Positions 8,011-16,718 of a DNA stretch of 23,864 nt are shown one piece after another (position 1 is the stretch's first letter; the number at the start of each line of letters is the position of its first letter). A program made the translations under genes and the position numbers. The stretch spans positions 1,931 to 25,794 of the forward strand of contig DKKR01000021.1 in assembly GCA_002455375.1 (NCBI GenBank), given 5' to 3'. The stretch is from Bacteroidetes bacterium UBA6661. Its GTDB lineage: Bacteria > Bacteroidota > Bacteroidia > AKYH767-A > OLB10. The notes under the pieces were generated by a model. It made no database searches and was not told where the DNA came from. It saw only the letters and a list, made by a program, of their open reading frames with translations.

Positions 8011-8018
8011 TAAATTTG
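8011..8018 (+). promoter_or_regulatory. Bacteroidota -7 promoter element just before dnaB
   Basis: TAAATTTG matches TAnnTTTG exactly and ends 4 bases before the dnaB ATG. With the usual 4-7 base distance to the transcription start, the message would begin at or next to the start codon (leaderless), unless another promoter upstream is used. No clear -33 element is present. Confidence 0.45.
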
Positions 8019-8022
8019 CTTC

Positions 8023-9582
8023 ATGGAAGAAAATGTGGAAGCAGGCAGGAGTGCAAAAAAGAAAGTAGCTCCCAAGTCGTTAACAAATCAACAAATTGCA
8101 TTAGGATTAGGCAAAATCCCACCACAGGCTGTGGATATGGAAGAAGCAGTATTAGGCGCATTAATGCTTGAGAAAAATGCCCTTACAGCTGTTATAGATG
8201 TTTTACATACAGAAGCTTTTTATAAAGAAGCACATCAGAAAATATTTAAAGTAATACATGAACTTTTTCATAAAGCTGAGCCTATTGATATTTTAACAGT
8301 GACACATGCTTTAAAAAAAGCAGGTGATTTAGAATTAGTGGGTGGTGCTTTTTATATTACACAGTTGACCAACAGAATTGCTTCTTCTGCCAACATTGAA
8401 TATCATGCACGCATCATACTTCAAAAATTTATTCAACGTGAGTTGATTCGTATTTCGAGCGAAACTATAAAAAGTGCTTACGAAGATACCTCAGATGTTT
8501 TGAAGATGCTTGACGAAGCAGAGAAGAATTTATTTGCAATTGCTGAAGGTAATATTCGCAGGAATTACGAAAACATGAATTCTCTTATTGCCAAAGCCAT
8601 TAAGGAAATAGAAATTGCATCAAAACAAACACAAGGTATCACAGGAGTAGAAAGCGGCTTCAGCGACTTAGACAGGATAACAGCAGGATGGCAAAAATCT
8701 GATTTGATTATTGTTGCTGCAAGACCCGGTATGGGAAAAACAGCTTTTACCCTATCGTTAGCAGCCAATGCCGCAATACAATTCAACAGGCCGGTTGCGT
8801 TTTTCTCTCTGGAGATGTCTAGCGTTCAGTTGGTAAACCGTTTGATTTCTGCACAGGCAGAAATCTCTTCGGAGTCCATAAGAAAAGGACAATTAGAACC
8901 CTATGAATGGCAACAGCTAAACAGCAAAATTGTACCACTTTCTGATGCACCTATTTTTATTGATGATACGCCTGCATTATCGGTTTTTGAACTTCGTGCC
9001 AAGTGCAGAAGACTTGTTGCTGAAAAGAAAGTACAACTCATCATCATTGATTATATGCAATTGATGGTGGCAGGAACAGACAATCGCAATGGAAACCGTG
9101 AGCAGGAAATCAGTACCATTTCGCGCTCTTTGAAAGCGATAGCTAAAGAATTGGAAGTTCCGATAATTTGCTTGTCGCAGTTGAGTCGTGAAGTAGAAAA
9201 ACGCGGAACAGCTTCTAAGCGTCCGCAATTGAGCGACCTTCGTGAGTCCGGAGCAATTGAGCAGGATGCTGATATGGTAATGTTTATTTACAGACCGGAA
9301 TATTATGATATGGATGTAGATGAAAATGGTGATTCTACAAAAAATACTGCTGAAATAATTATTGCCAAAAACAGAAATGGCTCTTTAAACAATGTTAAAC
9401 TCACCTTTATTGGTCAATATACCAAGTTTAAAGATCTTGAAGTAAAGCGACAAGAAGATCCTTCTTATCATTATACTGATGAAAGCAGTAAGGTTAGAAT
9501 GCCTAATCCGAATGTTGAAGCAGAAAATCGTTACACGCGTGGTTCAAGAATGAACGACATGCCTGATGAAGATCTTGTATAG
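8023..9582 (+). CDS. dnaB: Replicative DNA helicase DnaB
   Basis: A 519-aa hexameric 5'-3' helicase that unwinds DNA at the replication fork and recruits primase. A basic ~28-residue leader precedes the N-terminal primase-interacting domain (about 30-140, starting KIPPQAVDMEEAVLGALML). A linker follows, then the RecA-like C-terminal domain with Walker A RPGMGKT (234-240), FFSLEMSSVQLVNRL, Walker B LIIIDYMQLM (D343) and the LSQLSREVEKR and LRESGAIEQDAD motifs. The C-terminus after about 455 is polar and probably disordered. No intein interrupts the Walker A region. The start is ATG at 8023. The gene is convergent with the SDR gene, with only 6 bases between their stop codons. Confidence 0.97.
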   Translation: MEENVEAGRSAKKKVAPKSLTNQQIALGLGKIPPQAVDMEEAVLGALMLEKNALTAVIDVLHTEAFYKEAHQKIFKVIHELFHKAEPIDILTVTHALKKAGDLELVGGAFYITQLTNRIASSANIEYHARIILQKFIQRELIRISSETIKSAYEDTSDVLKMLDEAEKNLFAIAEGNIRRNYENMNSLIAKAIKEIEIASKQTQGITGVESGFSDLDRITAGWQKSDLIIVAARPGMGKTAFTLSLAANAAIQFNRPVAFFSLEMSSVQLVNRLISAQAEISSESIRKGQLEPYEWQQLNSKIVPLSDAPIFIDDTPALSVFELRAKCRRLVAEKKVQLIIIDYMQLMVAGTDNRNGNREQEISTISRSLKAIAKELEVPIICLSQLSREVEKRGTASKRPQLSDLRESGAIEQDADMVMFIYRPEYYDMDVDENGDSTKNTAEIIIAKNRNGSLNNVKLTFIGQYTKFKDLEVKRQEDPSYHYTDESSKVRMPNPNVEAENRYTRGSRMNDMPDEDLV

Positions 9583-9588
9583 TCTGTC

Positions 9589-10491
9589 TTAATTTTCTAA
9601 TTGCTTCTTTACAATTTCCAAACCTTGCTGCAATGTGTGAGGCCTAAAATTTAGTTCACGTTTTGCCTTATCAATATTAAAACCTGTTAGTAAAGGACGT
9701 TTTGCAGGTTGATTGAGTTGAGCCGTAGTGATGGGATGAATATATTTTTTATCCAACTGAAAAAAATCTGCTGTACGGTTTACCATATCGAGAATACTAA
9801 TTGTTTCACTTCCGGATACATGATAGATTCCTGTTGCACGTTTTAATGCAGCCTGTACACATGCATCGGCAAGGTCTTCGGCAAGTGTTGGTGAGCGAAT
9901 CTGATCGCTGATAACATTAATATCCTTTTGCTGACGCAGTGAATTTATTGTCCAGATAACAACATTGCTTCGCTGTTTGTCGTCCACTACTCCATAAATG
10001 ATGATTGTACGCAAAACAGCAGCATCTATTTTAGCCTGTTGAACAACTTTTTCAGATTCATATTTGCTGCGTGCATAATGACTCAACGGATTGGGAACGT
10101 CTTCTTCGCTGTAGTTGCCTTTTTCGCCATCAAAAACAAAATCAGTACTCAGATGAATAAAATGTATGTTGTGCCGCTGACATAACTCAGTCATTGTTTT
10201 TACAGCTTCAACATTCATCTTCCAGCAGTTCTCCTGATCTTTTTCGCAGGCATCAACATTGGTCATTGCAGCGGTGTTGATGATACAATGCGGCTTAAAA
10301 TTCTCAACGATGGCGGTTACTTCATCAGCGTTGGTAATATCCATTGAAGCATATTGATAGCCTGCTTTAGCATGTAATCGGTTTTCGCCTTTAGAAGTTG
10401 CGAGCAGTTGAATGTCATTTCGTTTTAAAGCTGCATAAACAATTTTCTGCCCCAGCAATCCATTACTTCCTGTCAACAAAATACGCAGCAT
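9589..10491 (-). CDS. Extended SDR-family oxidoreductase, dTDP-4-dehydrorhamnose reductase (RmlD)-like
   Basis: A 300-aa NAD(P)-binding protein. The Rossmann motif is TGSNGLLG (residues 7-14). The catalytic set is seen as S115-T116-D117 in HLSTDFVFDG and Y139xxxK143 in SHYARSKYESEK. RmlD makes dTDP-L-rhamnose from the 4-keto sugar, and the STDFVFDG...PNPLSHYARSKYESE pattern is that of the RmlD branch. No rmlA, rmlB or rmlC lies nearby, so the true substrate is open; related reductases act on other sugar nucleotides or have non-catalytic roles. It is the last gene of a minus-strand run, 12 bases after the TonB-receptor stop. Confidence 0.82.
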   Translation of the reverse strand: MLRILLTGSNGLLGQKIVYAALKRNDIQLLATSKGENRLHAKAGYQYASMDITNADEVTAIVENFKPHCIINTAAMTNVDACEKDQENCWKMNVEAVKTMTELCQRHNIHFIHLSTDFVFDGEKGNYSEEDVPNPLSHYARSKYESEKVVQQAKIDAAVLRTIIIYGVVDDKQRSNVVIWTINSLRQQKDINVISDQIRSPTLAEDLADACVQAALKRATGIYHVSGSETISILDMVNRTADFFQLDKKYIHPITTAQLNQPAKRPLLTGFNIDKAKRELNFRPHTLQQGLEIVKKQLEN

Positions 10492-10503
10492 GACTTTGCA
10501 AAA

Positions 10504-12807
10504 TTAAAACGTTAACGATGCACCCAATGATGGCATTATTGGCAATTGATTTACTACATTGTGTCTGATACGGTCAACATAAAACACGTTTTTACGATTG
10601 TAAACATTGACAACGCTTGCCACCACTTCCAACTCGCTGTTTCGTACAAGATAGAAAATTTTCTTGATTGAAATATCAAGACGGTGGTAGGTTGGCAATC
10701 GCGATTCATTTAATGGTCCGTAAAGTACACCCATTTCGCCATTGTTCTGTGTATAGTCAGTAGCAAGTCCATCCTGGAAATTAAGATAAGGATAAAAGCC
10801 CTGATTTAAAGTAACAGGAAAACCTGATCCGAAATTCCAACGTGCATCAACTTCCCAGTCAAGTTTTTTACCTAACTTATATGAGCCAATGATGTTGATA
10901 TTGTGTCGTCTGTCAAAATGCGGAGCGTATTCGTAGTTGCCTGTATTGCGTGTGCTGAATCCTAAAGAATAAACAAGCCATGCATACATTCTTCTGTATT
11001 CATACTTCAGTACTACGTCAACACCTTGTGTAAATCCTTTTTCGATGATAAAACTTTTCTTAACGGAGTCGGGCTTGTCGAAGTTGTTTGCGGTGTCATC
11101 ATAAACCTTGTCACGGTTGATGTTGGTAAGCTGATTAAAATCTTTAATATAACCTTCGATGTTAATATCAAAATACTTATTGATATCATACTCAACACCA
11201 ACAACAGCATGACGGGCAAGCTGCAGTTTCTTCTTAACGGACTTTCCATCAAACTCAGAAGGTAAATCGTCAGGAGCAGAAAGGAAACCATAGAAAAAAT
11301 TTACCACATCGCGGTCGCTGTTGGCAGCAATCAGGTTTTGTGCGTACAGCCCACCGGCAGCTTTAAGTCTGATGTTGTCGCTAAGGTTGTATTTAAGTCC
11401 AAGGCGTGGCTCAGGTGAAAACTCAGAGATGGATGCATAATACTGCAAGCGAACAGAAGGATCAATGATAAGTTTATTGATGATTTTTTTGTAGCGAAAA
11501 AAGATTCCGATTTCAGTCGTGTTTTCTGTCTGATTGATTTGCCTCTTAGCATAATTAAAATATTCGAAATCGGTTTTGAAGCCTTGCACTTCTATACCAT
11601 AATTAATTTCGTCATTATTTAAAAAGTAAAGCCAGTTGAAGCCCATGTTAAATCCATTCACTAAGCTGGAACGGGGTTTTTCCTCAGCTTCTGTAAGTTT
11701 AATCTTATAGCTGGAGAAAGCGAGGTTACCGCGCAACAATACTTTTGATGCACCGGGCACCAACACAAAATTCATTCCACCACCGGAAGAACTCCAGTCG
11801 TATTTTGCTACCTTGCTGTAATTTACTTTATCAAGAAAATTAAATCCAAAAAAGCTAACCTTACTTCCGCTGGCACTGTTGATTACCACTTTTCCATAAA
11901 TATCATTGAAAGAATATGGCAGTCCGTCATCGGAAGCATATTTGTAAATACTTTTTGAAGTCTGGTCGAGGTAGGAGTTTTTTACTGAAAGAATAAAGGA
12001 AGCTGTTCCGTCATTTTCGTCTTTTGCTTTCTTTATCGGTCCTTCCAACAAAACTTTAGAAAGAAATGTGCCTGTAGAAACTTTTCCGCCAATGCGTTTT
12101 TTATTTCCATCGCGTGTGGTGATGTCCATCACTGATGAAATACGACCACCATATTGTGCACCAAAACCAGCTGTATAAACATCGGTATTTTTTAAAATGT
12201 CTGTATCGAACACACTAAACAAACCAATGCTATGAAACGGATTGTAGATGACCATGCCATCGAGCAGCACTTTGTTCTGCACCGGTGTTCCTCCACGGAT
12301 ATACAATTGTCCACCCTGATCGCCACTGCTTACAACACCGGGCACTACCTGCATGTACTGCACCAGATCGCCTTCGGCACCAAGACTTGGAAGAGATTTA
12401 ATTTCCTGAGGCGTTACAGACTCTACTGCAATTTTAACTTCAGTCTTTTTTGTTTGTCTTTCTGCTGACACTTCAACCTGCTTCAACTCGACATTTTTTT
12501 TCTTCATCACCAATTTGCGGTTTTCCATTTCATCAGCAACAAGTTCAACATCTGCAAAAGCTGTGTCGTAGCCTAATGTTGTTGCCATAACGCGGTATTT
12601 TCCGGGAGGAACTTTCACCATGGAATAATAACCGTTAATGTCTGTAAATGATGCAAAGGTTGTTCCTTTCAGAAAAACACTTGCAAAGGGAACCGGCTCA
12701 CCGTTTTCGGCAGCATAAACAAACCCTTTGATGGTGGCTGTTTGTGCATTTGCCAGAGAAACGGCAAGCATACAGAAAGCAGCTAAAAAAATTCTTTTTA
12801 TCGTCAT
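10504..12807 (-). CDS. TonB-dependent outer-membrane receptor with carboxypeptidase-regulatory-like N-terminal domain
   Basis: A 767-aa outer-membrane transporter. A signal peptide (residues 1-22, ending LANAQ) is followed by a CarboxypepD_reg-like beta-sandwich (about 24-105, ATIKGFVYAAENGEPVPFASV). Next is a plug domain (about 125-230) with the hallmark LYIRGG and NKVLLDGMVIYNP, then a beta-barrel to the C-terminus, which ends in Phe (SLGASLTF) as expected for outer-membrane proteins. It is shorter than SusC proteins (about 1000 aa) and has no SusD partner, so it is not a polysaccharide-locus transporter. The substrate (siderophore, vitamin, metal or peptide) cannot be told. It lies 5 bases after the EVE gene, so co-transcription is likely. 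Confidence 0.92.
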   Translation of the reverse strand: MTIKRIFLAAFCMLAVSLANAQTATIKGFVYAAENGEPVPFASVFLKGTTFASFTDINGYYSMVKVPPGKYRVMATTLGYDTAFADVELVADEMENRKLVMKKKNVELKQVEVSAERQTKKTEVKIAVESVTPQEIKSLPSLGAEGDLVQYMQVVPGVVSSGDQGGQLYIRGGTPVQNKVLLDGMVIYNPFHSIGLFSVFDTDILKNTDVYTAGFGAQYGGRISSVMDITTRDGNKKRIGGKVSTGTFLSKVLLEGPIKKAKDENDGTASFILSVKNSYLDQTSKSIYKYASDDGLPYSFNDIYGKVVINSASGSKVSFFGFNFLDKVNYSKVAKYDWSSSGGGMNFVLVPGASKVLLRGNLAFSSYKIKLTEAEEKPRSSLVNGFNMGFNWLYFLNNDEINYGIEVQGFKTDFEYFNYAKRQINQTENTTEIGIFFRYKKIINKLIIDPSVRLQYYASISEFSPEPRLGLKYNLSDNIRLKAAGGLYAQNLIAANSDRDVVNFFYGFLSAPDDLPSEFDGKSVKKKLQLARHAVVGVEYDINKYFDINIEGYIKDFNQLTNINRDKVYDDTANNFDKPDSVKKSFIIEKGFTQGVDVVLKYEYRRMYAWLVYSLGFSTRNTGNYEYAPHFDRRHNINIIGSYKLGKKLDWEVDARWNFGSGFPVTLNQGFYPYLNFQDGLATDYTQNNGEMGVLYGPLNESRLPTYHRLDISIKKIFYLVRNSELEVVASVVNVYNRKNVFYVDRIRHNVVNQLPIMPSLGASLTF

Positions 12808-12812
12808 AAAAA

Positions 12813-13217
12813 CTATTTACTTAATTCTAAAATTACATTAAACTCTTCTTTCTTTAGTGGCATTACCGACAGGCGGCCTATGCGCACCAATGCAATATCT
12901 TTCAGTCGTGCATCTTCTTTTACCTGCGCTAATGTTACAGGCTTCTTCAATGCTTTATATGGTGTCAACTCCACGCCTACCCAACGTGCATCGTCAGCAG
13001 TGGGATCGGAATATGCAGTTTTTTCGACTTTAGCAATACCCATAACGGCAAGACCTTCATTGCTGTGATAAAACAAAACCTGATCGCCTTTTTTCATGGC
13101 AAGCAAATGCAGGCGTGCAGCGTTATTGCGCACACCATCCCAAAATGTTTTTCCATCGGCAACAAATTGCTCCCACGAATATTTAAACGGCTCTGATTTT
13201 ACCAGCCAATACTTCAT
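12813..13217 (-). CDS. EVE domain protein (thymocyte nuclear protein 1-like)
   Basis: A 134-aa single-domain protein of the PUA/ASCH/YTH-like fold. It starts with the family pattern MKYWLVKSEP, followed by TFWDGVRNNAARLHL, KGDQVLFYHS and WVGVELTPYKAL. EVE domains are thought to bind modified bases in DNA or RNA. Stand-alone forms are widespread in bacteria and their role is unproven. ATG at 13217 is chosen because the family begins with MKYW; a TTG at 13238 would add seven unconserved residues. It follows purN by 50 bases and precedes the TonB receptor by 5. No restriction or modification genes are nearby. Confidence 0.85.
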   Translation of the reverse strand: MKYWLVKSEPFKYSWEQFVADGKTFWDGVRNNAARLHLLAMKKGDQVLFYHSNEGLAVMGIAKVEKTAYSDPTADDARWVGVELTPYKALKKPVTLAQVKEDARLKDIALVRIGRLSVMPLKKEEFNVILELSK

Positions 13218-13267
13218 ACTTTTTCTAAAGTCGGACAAAGAAATAAAAATAAATGAATCCGGATTTG

Positions 13268-13855
13268 TTAATTATCCTTAAATAAACCCTTTGCTAATTG
13301 TTCAATTACAGGTGGGTAATGCTCATATTCAAGGCGATGAATACGTGATGCTATGCTCTCTGCTGTATCATCAGGTAGCACAGGCATACTTTTCTGAAAA
13401 ATAATTTCTCCCTCGTCAAAGCGGCTGTTTACGTAGTGAATGGTGATGCCTGTTTCTTTAACACCTGCCTGCAACACTGCTTCATGAACGTTGTGGCCAT
13501 ACATGCCTTTGCCTCCGAAAAGTGGAAGTAGTGCAGGATGAATATTTATCATGCGATGCTGAAAAGCTGAAACAACTTCGGCAGGCATCAATTTGAGGTA
13601 GCCGGCCAGCACAACCAAATCAATGTTATGTTGCTTTATCAAATCAAGCATCAGACGACCATCACTGATAGTTTTTTTATCCATAAAAAAATAAGGAATA
13701 TTTAACTTCTGTGCGCGTGCTATCACACCTGCCGTTGCCACATTGGTAAGAATTACTGCCACTTCTGCATATTCATTATTCTTAAAATAAGCAGCAATAT
13801 TTTCGGCATTGGTGCCCGACCCTGATGCTAATATGGCTATTCGCTTTTTGTTCAT
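13268..13855 (-). CDS. purN: Phosphoribosylglycinamide formyltransferase PurN
   Basis: A 195-aa enzyme that transfers a formyl group from 10-formyl-THF to GAR, the third step of purine synthesis. Motifs visible are SGSGTN (11-16, phosphate binding) and the catalytic set N104 and H106 in INIHPALLPLF and D147 in RFDEGEI, matching N106/H108/D144 of E. coli. GMYGHNVHEAVL is the usual helix after the active site. The frame extends to 13990, but the added 45 residues are unlike PurN and would cover the promoter of the divergent regulator, so ATG at 13855 (MNKKRIAILASGSG) is chosen. It heads a minus-strand run with the EVE, TonB-receptor and SDR genes. An imperfect -7 element (TATTTTTA, minus strand, 13874-13881) lies close upstream. 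Confidence 0.95.
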   Translation of the reverse strand: MNKKRIAILASGSGTNAENIAAYFKNNEYAEVAVILTNVATAGVIARAQKLNIPYFFMDKKTISDGRLMLDLIKQHNIDLVVLAGYLKLMPAEVVSAFQHRMINIHPALLPLFGGKGMYGHNVHEAVLQAGVKETGITIHYVNSRFDEGEIIFQKSMPVLPDDTAESIASRIHRLEYEHYPPVIEQLAKGLFKDN

Positions 13856-13935
13856 TGCACAATTATGAGCGTGTAAAAATAGCATTCTGTAAATGATGGG
13901 CTTAGATATTTTTTTGACATTATTACAATCATTCA

Positions 13936-13968
13936 TTTGGTTATTATATAGCCTGTATATTAAATTTG
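13936..13968 (+). promoter_or_regulatory. Bacteroidota promoter (-33 TTTG / -7 TAAATTTG) of the XRE-S24 gene
   Basis: TTTG (13936-13939) and TAAATTTG (13961-13968) are separated by 21 bases, an ideal match to the Bacteroidota housekeeping consensus. The ATG at 13994 is 25 bases downstream. An inverted repeat, ATATA-5 bases-TATAT (13946-13960), sits between the two boxes, where an autoregulatory repressor could bind. Confidence 0.72.
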
Positions 13969-13993
13969 TAGGAAATTCATTAAACCACATAAC

Positions 13994-14815
13994 ATGTATT
14001 TCTGCACCAACATAAAGCTACTTCGCAAACGCAAAAAGCGTACACAGGAAGTAGCATCACTTGCCTTAGGATTTTCGCGCTCTACATTAAACAGTTATGA
14101 GAATGGCGCTATTGCCAATCCAACAGTTGAGGCATTGATAAACTTTTCTAATTATTTTAAAATTTCTATAGACACCTTGCTGCGTGTTGACATGAGTAAA
14201 CTCAGCGACTTACAACTGCGCGAACTGGAGTTGGGCTATGACTCCTATGTGCGTGGCACAAAGCTTAGGGTTCTTGCCACAACGGTTGACAGCAGAAACC
14301 GCGAAAATATTGAGTTGGTGCCTGTGAAAGCAAAAGCCGGATACACTGCAGGCTACAACGACCCGGAGTTTATACGCAATCTTCCTACATTTCAACTGCC
14401 CTTCCTTTCGCACGACAGAAAATACCGCACCTTTCAGATCAGTGGCGACAGCATGCTGCCCATACCGGACAAATCGTTTGTTACGGCAGAGTTTGTAGAA
14501 AACTGGATGGAGATAAAAGATGGCAATGCCTACATCATACTCACACACGATGATGGCATTGTGTTTAAAGTAGTTTATAATCACATCAGCAGCAATAAAA
14601 AATTATTGCTTAAATCACTGAATCCTGCCTATAAACCTTATGAGGTAAAAATTAATGAGGTAAAAGAAGTGTGGCGATTTGTAAACTATATCAGCAATGA
14701 AATGCCTGATACGGGATTACAAAATCCAAAACTATCTAACACTGTTGCACGCATTCAAAATGAAATGAATAAAATCAAAGACCTGCTGGGTGTACAGGAT
14801 GTTAGTAAAGAATGA
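13994..14815 (+). CDS. XRE-family repressor with LexA/cI-like S24 autoprotease domain
   Basis: A 273-aa transcription regulator. The N-terminal helix-turn-helix of the cI/XRE type (about residues 5-62) includes the recognition segment SRSTLNSYENGAI. A linker leads to a peptidase S24 domain (about 105-235) with an A115-G116 candidate cleavage site, S153 in SGDSM and K192 in IVFKVV. Spacings of 38 and 39 residues are close to those in LexA (A84-G85, S119, K156), so self-cleavage looks possible. The C-terminus (from about 250) is a helical extension. The gene has its own promoter and is divergent from purN. The same build occurs in phage repressors and in stand-alone chromosomal regulators; no phage genes are near, so the second is more likely. 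Its target genes are unknown. Confidence 0.88.
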   Translation: MYFCTNIKLLRKRKKRTQEVASLALGFSRSTLNSYENGAIANPTVEALINFSNYFKISIDTLLRVDMSKLSDLQLRELELGYDSYVRGTKLRVLATTVDSRNRENIELVPVKAKAGYTAGYNDPEFIRNLPTFQLPFLSHDRKYRTFQISGDSMLPIPDKSFVTAEFVENWMEIKDGNAYIILTHDDGIVFKVVYNHISSNKKLLLKSLNPAYKPYEVKINEVKEVWRFVNYISNEMPDTGLQNPKLSNTVARIQNEMNKIKDLLGVQDVSKE

Positions 14816-14972
14816 TTTTTTTGAGTGAGAGCGTATTTTGTACTTGCAAAGTTGTTCTTCCGGATTTGAATACAAACAGATTAATAATCTAACTACAAAA
14901 GGCTTTGGGATTTAATATACCTGATTATAAAATCAGTATTTTCACATAACCACGAATTGCAACTCAGCAGGG

Positions 14973-14997
14973 ATTAAAGAATATTCTATTCTTTAAT
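14973..14997. repeat. AT-rich inverted repeat at the end of the SBBP gene
   Basis: The arms are 11 bp and perfect (ATTAAAGAATA at 14973-14983, TATTCTTTAAT at 14987-14997) with a 3-base loop, and they contain the TAG stop of the minus-strand gene. Each stem has only two G:C pairs and no T-run follows on either strand. It could be a weak transcript end for the convergent XRE and SBBP genes or a processing site. The other 150 bases of this gap show no further feature. Confidence 0.45.
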
Positions 14998-16695
14998 AAA
15001 TTTCGCTTTGAAGTTTTCATTATTACTTTTAAAAAACTCAATGATATAAACCCCATTAGAAAGCGCATCTACATTTAGTTTGCCGGACATTAATTTGCTA
15101 TGTATAATTTCACGTCCGGCAATATCTTTTACACTAAAGGTATAAAAGTTTTTTAAAATATTTTCACTGAAATACAGCACTTTTTTTACAGGTACAGGAT
15201 ATACAAAATATTGTAACTCCTCACTTTTAATTTCTTTGATCGTTGTAATAGCAGGAGCATTAAACTTCAAAACAAACACATTAAAATTCCCAACCCCGTT
15301 AAACATTAACGTCTGAACTAAAGGAGAATTATTAAAATCAGCTGTATCACTAAATTGCCCTGCTACATAAACAGCATCGTCTGAAGCACATAATGTCGTT
15401 GACCTGTCAAGTAAATTTCCACCAAAACTTTCACCCCATGCGTAATTTCCTGTATTGGTGAGCGCTACAACATAGGCATCATAATAATCATCTTGCGGAG
15501 TAGCAGCCACTTCATATAACATGTTCACTCCTGCTGGCATATTAACATCCATTGTATCAGTAAACACTCCTCCAACATATACCAAAGTATCTTTTACCAA
15601 TATAGCATGAGCATGATTTGCTGCCACCGATAAATTAGTGCTGTTTTGAGTAAATTGTCTAACCCAAACCAACTCCACGCTACTATTCAAATGGCAAACA
15701 AATGTATTGTAAGCACCAACTGCATTTACATAAAAAGCCGTTGTACTATCGGTGTCAAAATCTATTGTGTCATTGAAGTAACCACATACAAACACATTAC
15801 CTAAATAATCACATGATAATGATGTAACATTACAATAGCCCTGAGTACTTACCGGATTATTGTTGAATGATTTCTTAAAAACAAAATTTCCTGCTGTGTC
15901 AACCTTTGCAATTTCACCGTAGTTAGCAATATAGATATTACCATTATGATCATAACCGGCTGCCATACGTTCATACTCACCATAATAACTCAGTTGAGCG
16001 GCTTGCACCCAAACATACTGCCCTGCACTATCATACTTTGCAATATACACACTTTCCGGGGTGCTTGTTGAAAGATTTGCCACACCCGAACCAGGATCAA
16101 AATCACATGTATTATCATAACGTCCGGTGATATAAATATTTCCAGACTGATCAACGACCAGATTTCCTGCTGACTCGAACCCTCCTGTTCCAATTTTGAA
16201 CGCCCATATAAAGTTACCTAAAGAATCTAACTTAAGGACAAATATATCAGGGTTACCCGAAGAAGCATTTGTTGCAGTGAGTGTATAATTTATAAGTGTG
16301 TCCGGATTAAAATCTGCTGAGGAATAAAACAGCCCTGCGATATAAACACTCTGTGTACTATCTGTTGCCACACCCCAAGATATTACATCACTGCCTACAA
16401 TACTTTTAGCCCAAATAAGATTACCCAGACTATCCATTTTAGTAATGTAAGTATTATTTCCACCTGGGTTGAAAGGCAAATAAACATACCCGGGGCCGGG
16501 ATCAAAATCAACATTACCAATAAATGAACCTGTTGCATAAATATTTTGGTGAGAATCGCCACACATGGCATTTACATCTTGAGCACCAAGTTGAACAGCC
16601 CACTGCGTTTGCTGTGCCCATGATTTTTGCAATGTGAGGGATAATAAAATTATTATGCCAGAAAACAGCAGCAATTTAATTCTTAAAACAGTCAT
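14986..16695 (-). CDS. Secreted SBBP-repeat beta-propeller protein with T9SS type A sorting domain
   Basis: A 569-aa protein of unknown function. A signal peptide ends at SWAQ (about residue 28). At least six repeats follow, each with a strand pattern such as NIYATGSFIGNVDFDPG, SVYIAGLFYSSADFNPD, NIYITGRYDNTCDFDPG and AVYVAGQFSDTADFNN. This is the SBBP / beta-propeller repeat with an Asp-rich DFDPG turn, alternating with strands like YITKMDSLGNLIWAKS. The C-terminus (from YFVYPVPVKKVLYFSEN) is a T9SS type A domain. ATG at 16695 is used because it gives a compact signal peptide; the frame also opens 13 codons earlier at 16734, which would add residues unlike a signal. A -7 promoter element lies upstream. 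Such proteins are common in Bacteroidota; binding or adhesion is a guess. Confidence 0.85.
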   Translation of the reverse strand: MTVLRIKLLLFSGIIILLSLTLQKSWAQQTQWAVQLGAQDVNAMCGDSHQNIYATGSFIGNVDFDPGPGYVYLPFNPGGNNTYITKMDSLGNLIWAKSIVGSDVISWGVATDSTQSVYIAGLFYSSADFNPDTLINYTLTATNASSGNPDIFVLKLDSLGNFIWAFKIGTGGFESAGNLVVDQSGNIYITGRYDNTCDFDPGSGVANLSTSTPESVYIAKYDSAGQYVWVQAAQLSYYGEYERMAAGYDHNGNIYIANYGEIAKVDTAGNFVFKKSFNNNPVSTQGYCNVTSLSCDYLGNVFVCGYFNDTIDFDTDSTTAFYVNAVGAYNTFVCHLNSSVELVWVRQFTQNSTNLSVAANHAHAILVKDTLVYVGGVFTDTMDVNMPAGVNMLYEVAATPQDDYYDAYVVALTNTGNYAWGESFGGNLLDRSTTLCASDDAVYVAGQFSDTADFNNSPLVQTLMFNGVGNFNVFVLKFNAPAITTIKEIKSEELQYFVYPVPVKKVLYFSENILKNFYTFSVKDIAGREIIHSKLMSGKLNVDALSNGVYIIEFFKSNNENFKAKFIKE

Positions 16696-16718
16696 TTGAT
16701 TCTGGATAATTATATTTT

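Noticed and set aside
13856..13990. 45-codon N-terminal extension of PurN
   Set aside because: It is unlike the family, which starts shortly before the ASGSGTN motif, and it overlaps the clear promoter of the divergent XRE-S24 gene.
14210..14584. 124-codon minus-strand ORF inside the XRE-S24 gene
   Set aside because: It is antisense to the conserved S24 domain and has no family features of its own.
13994..14815. Prophage repressor marking an integrated phage
   Set aside because: Neighbours on both sides are purN and a T9SS cargo; no integrase, phage structural gene, attachment-site repeat or tRNA is visible.
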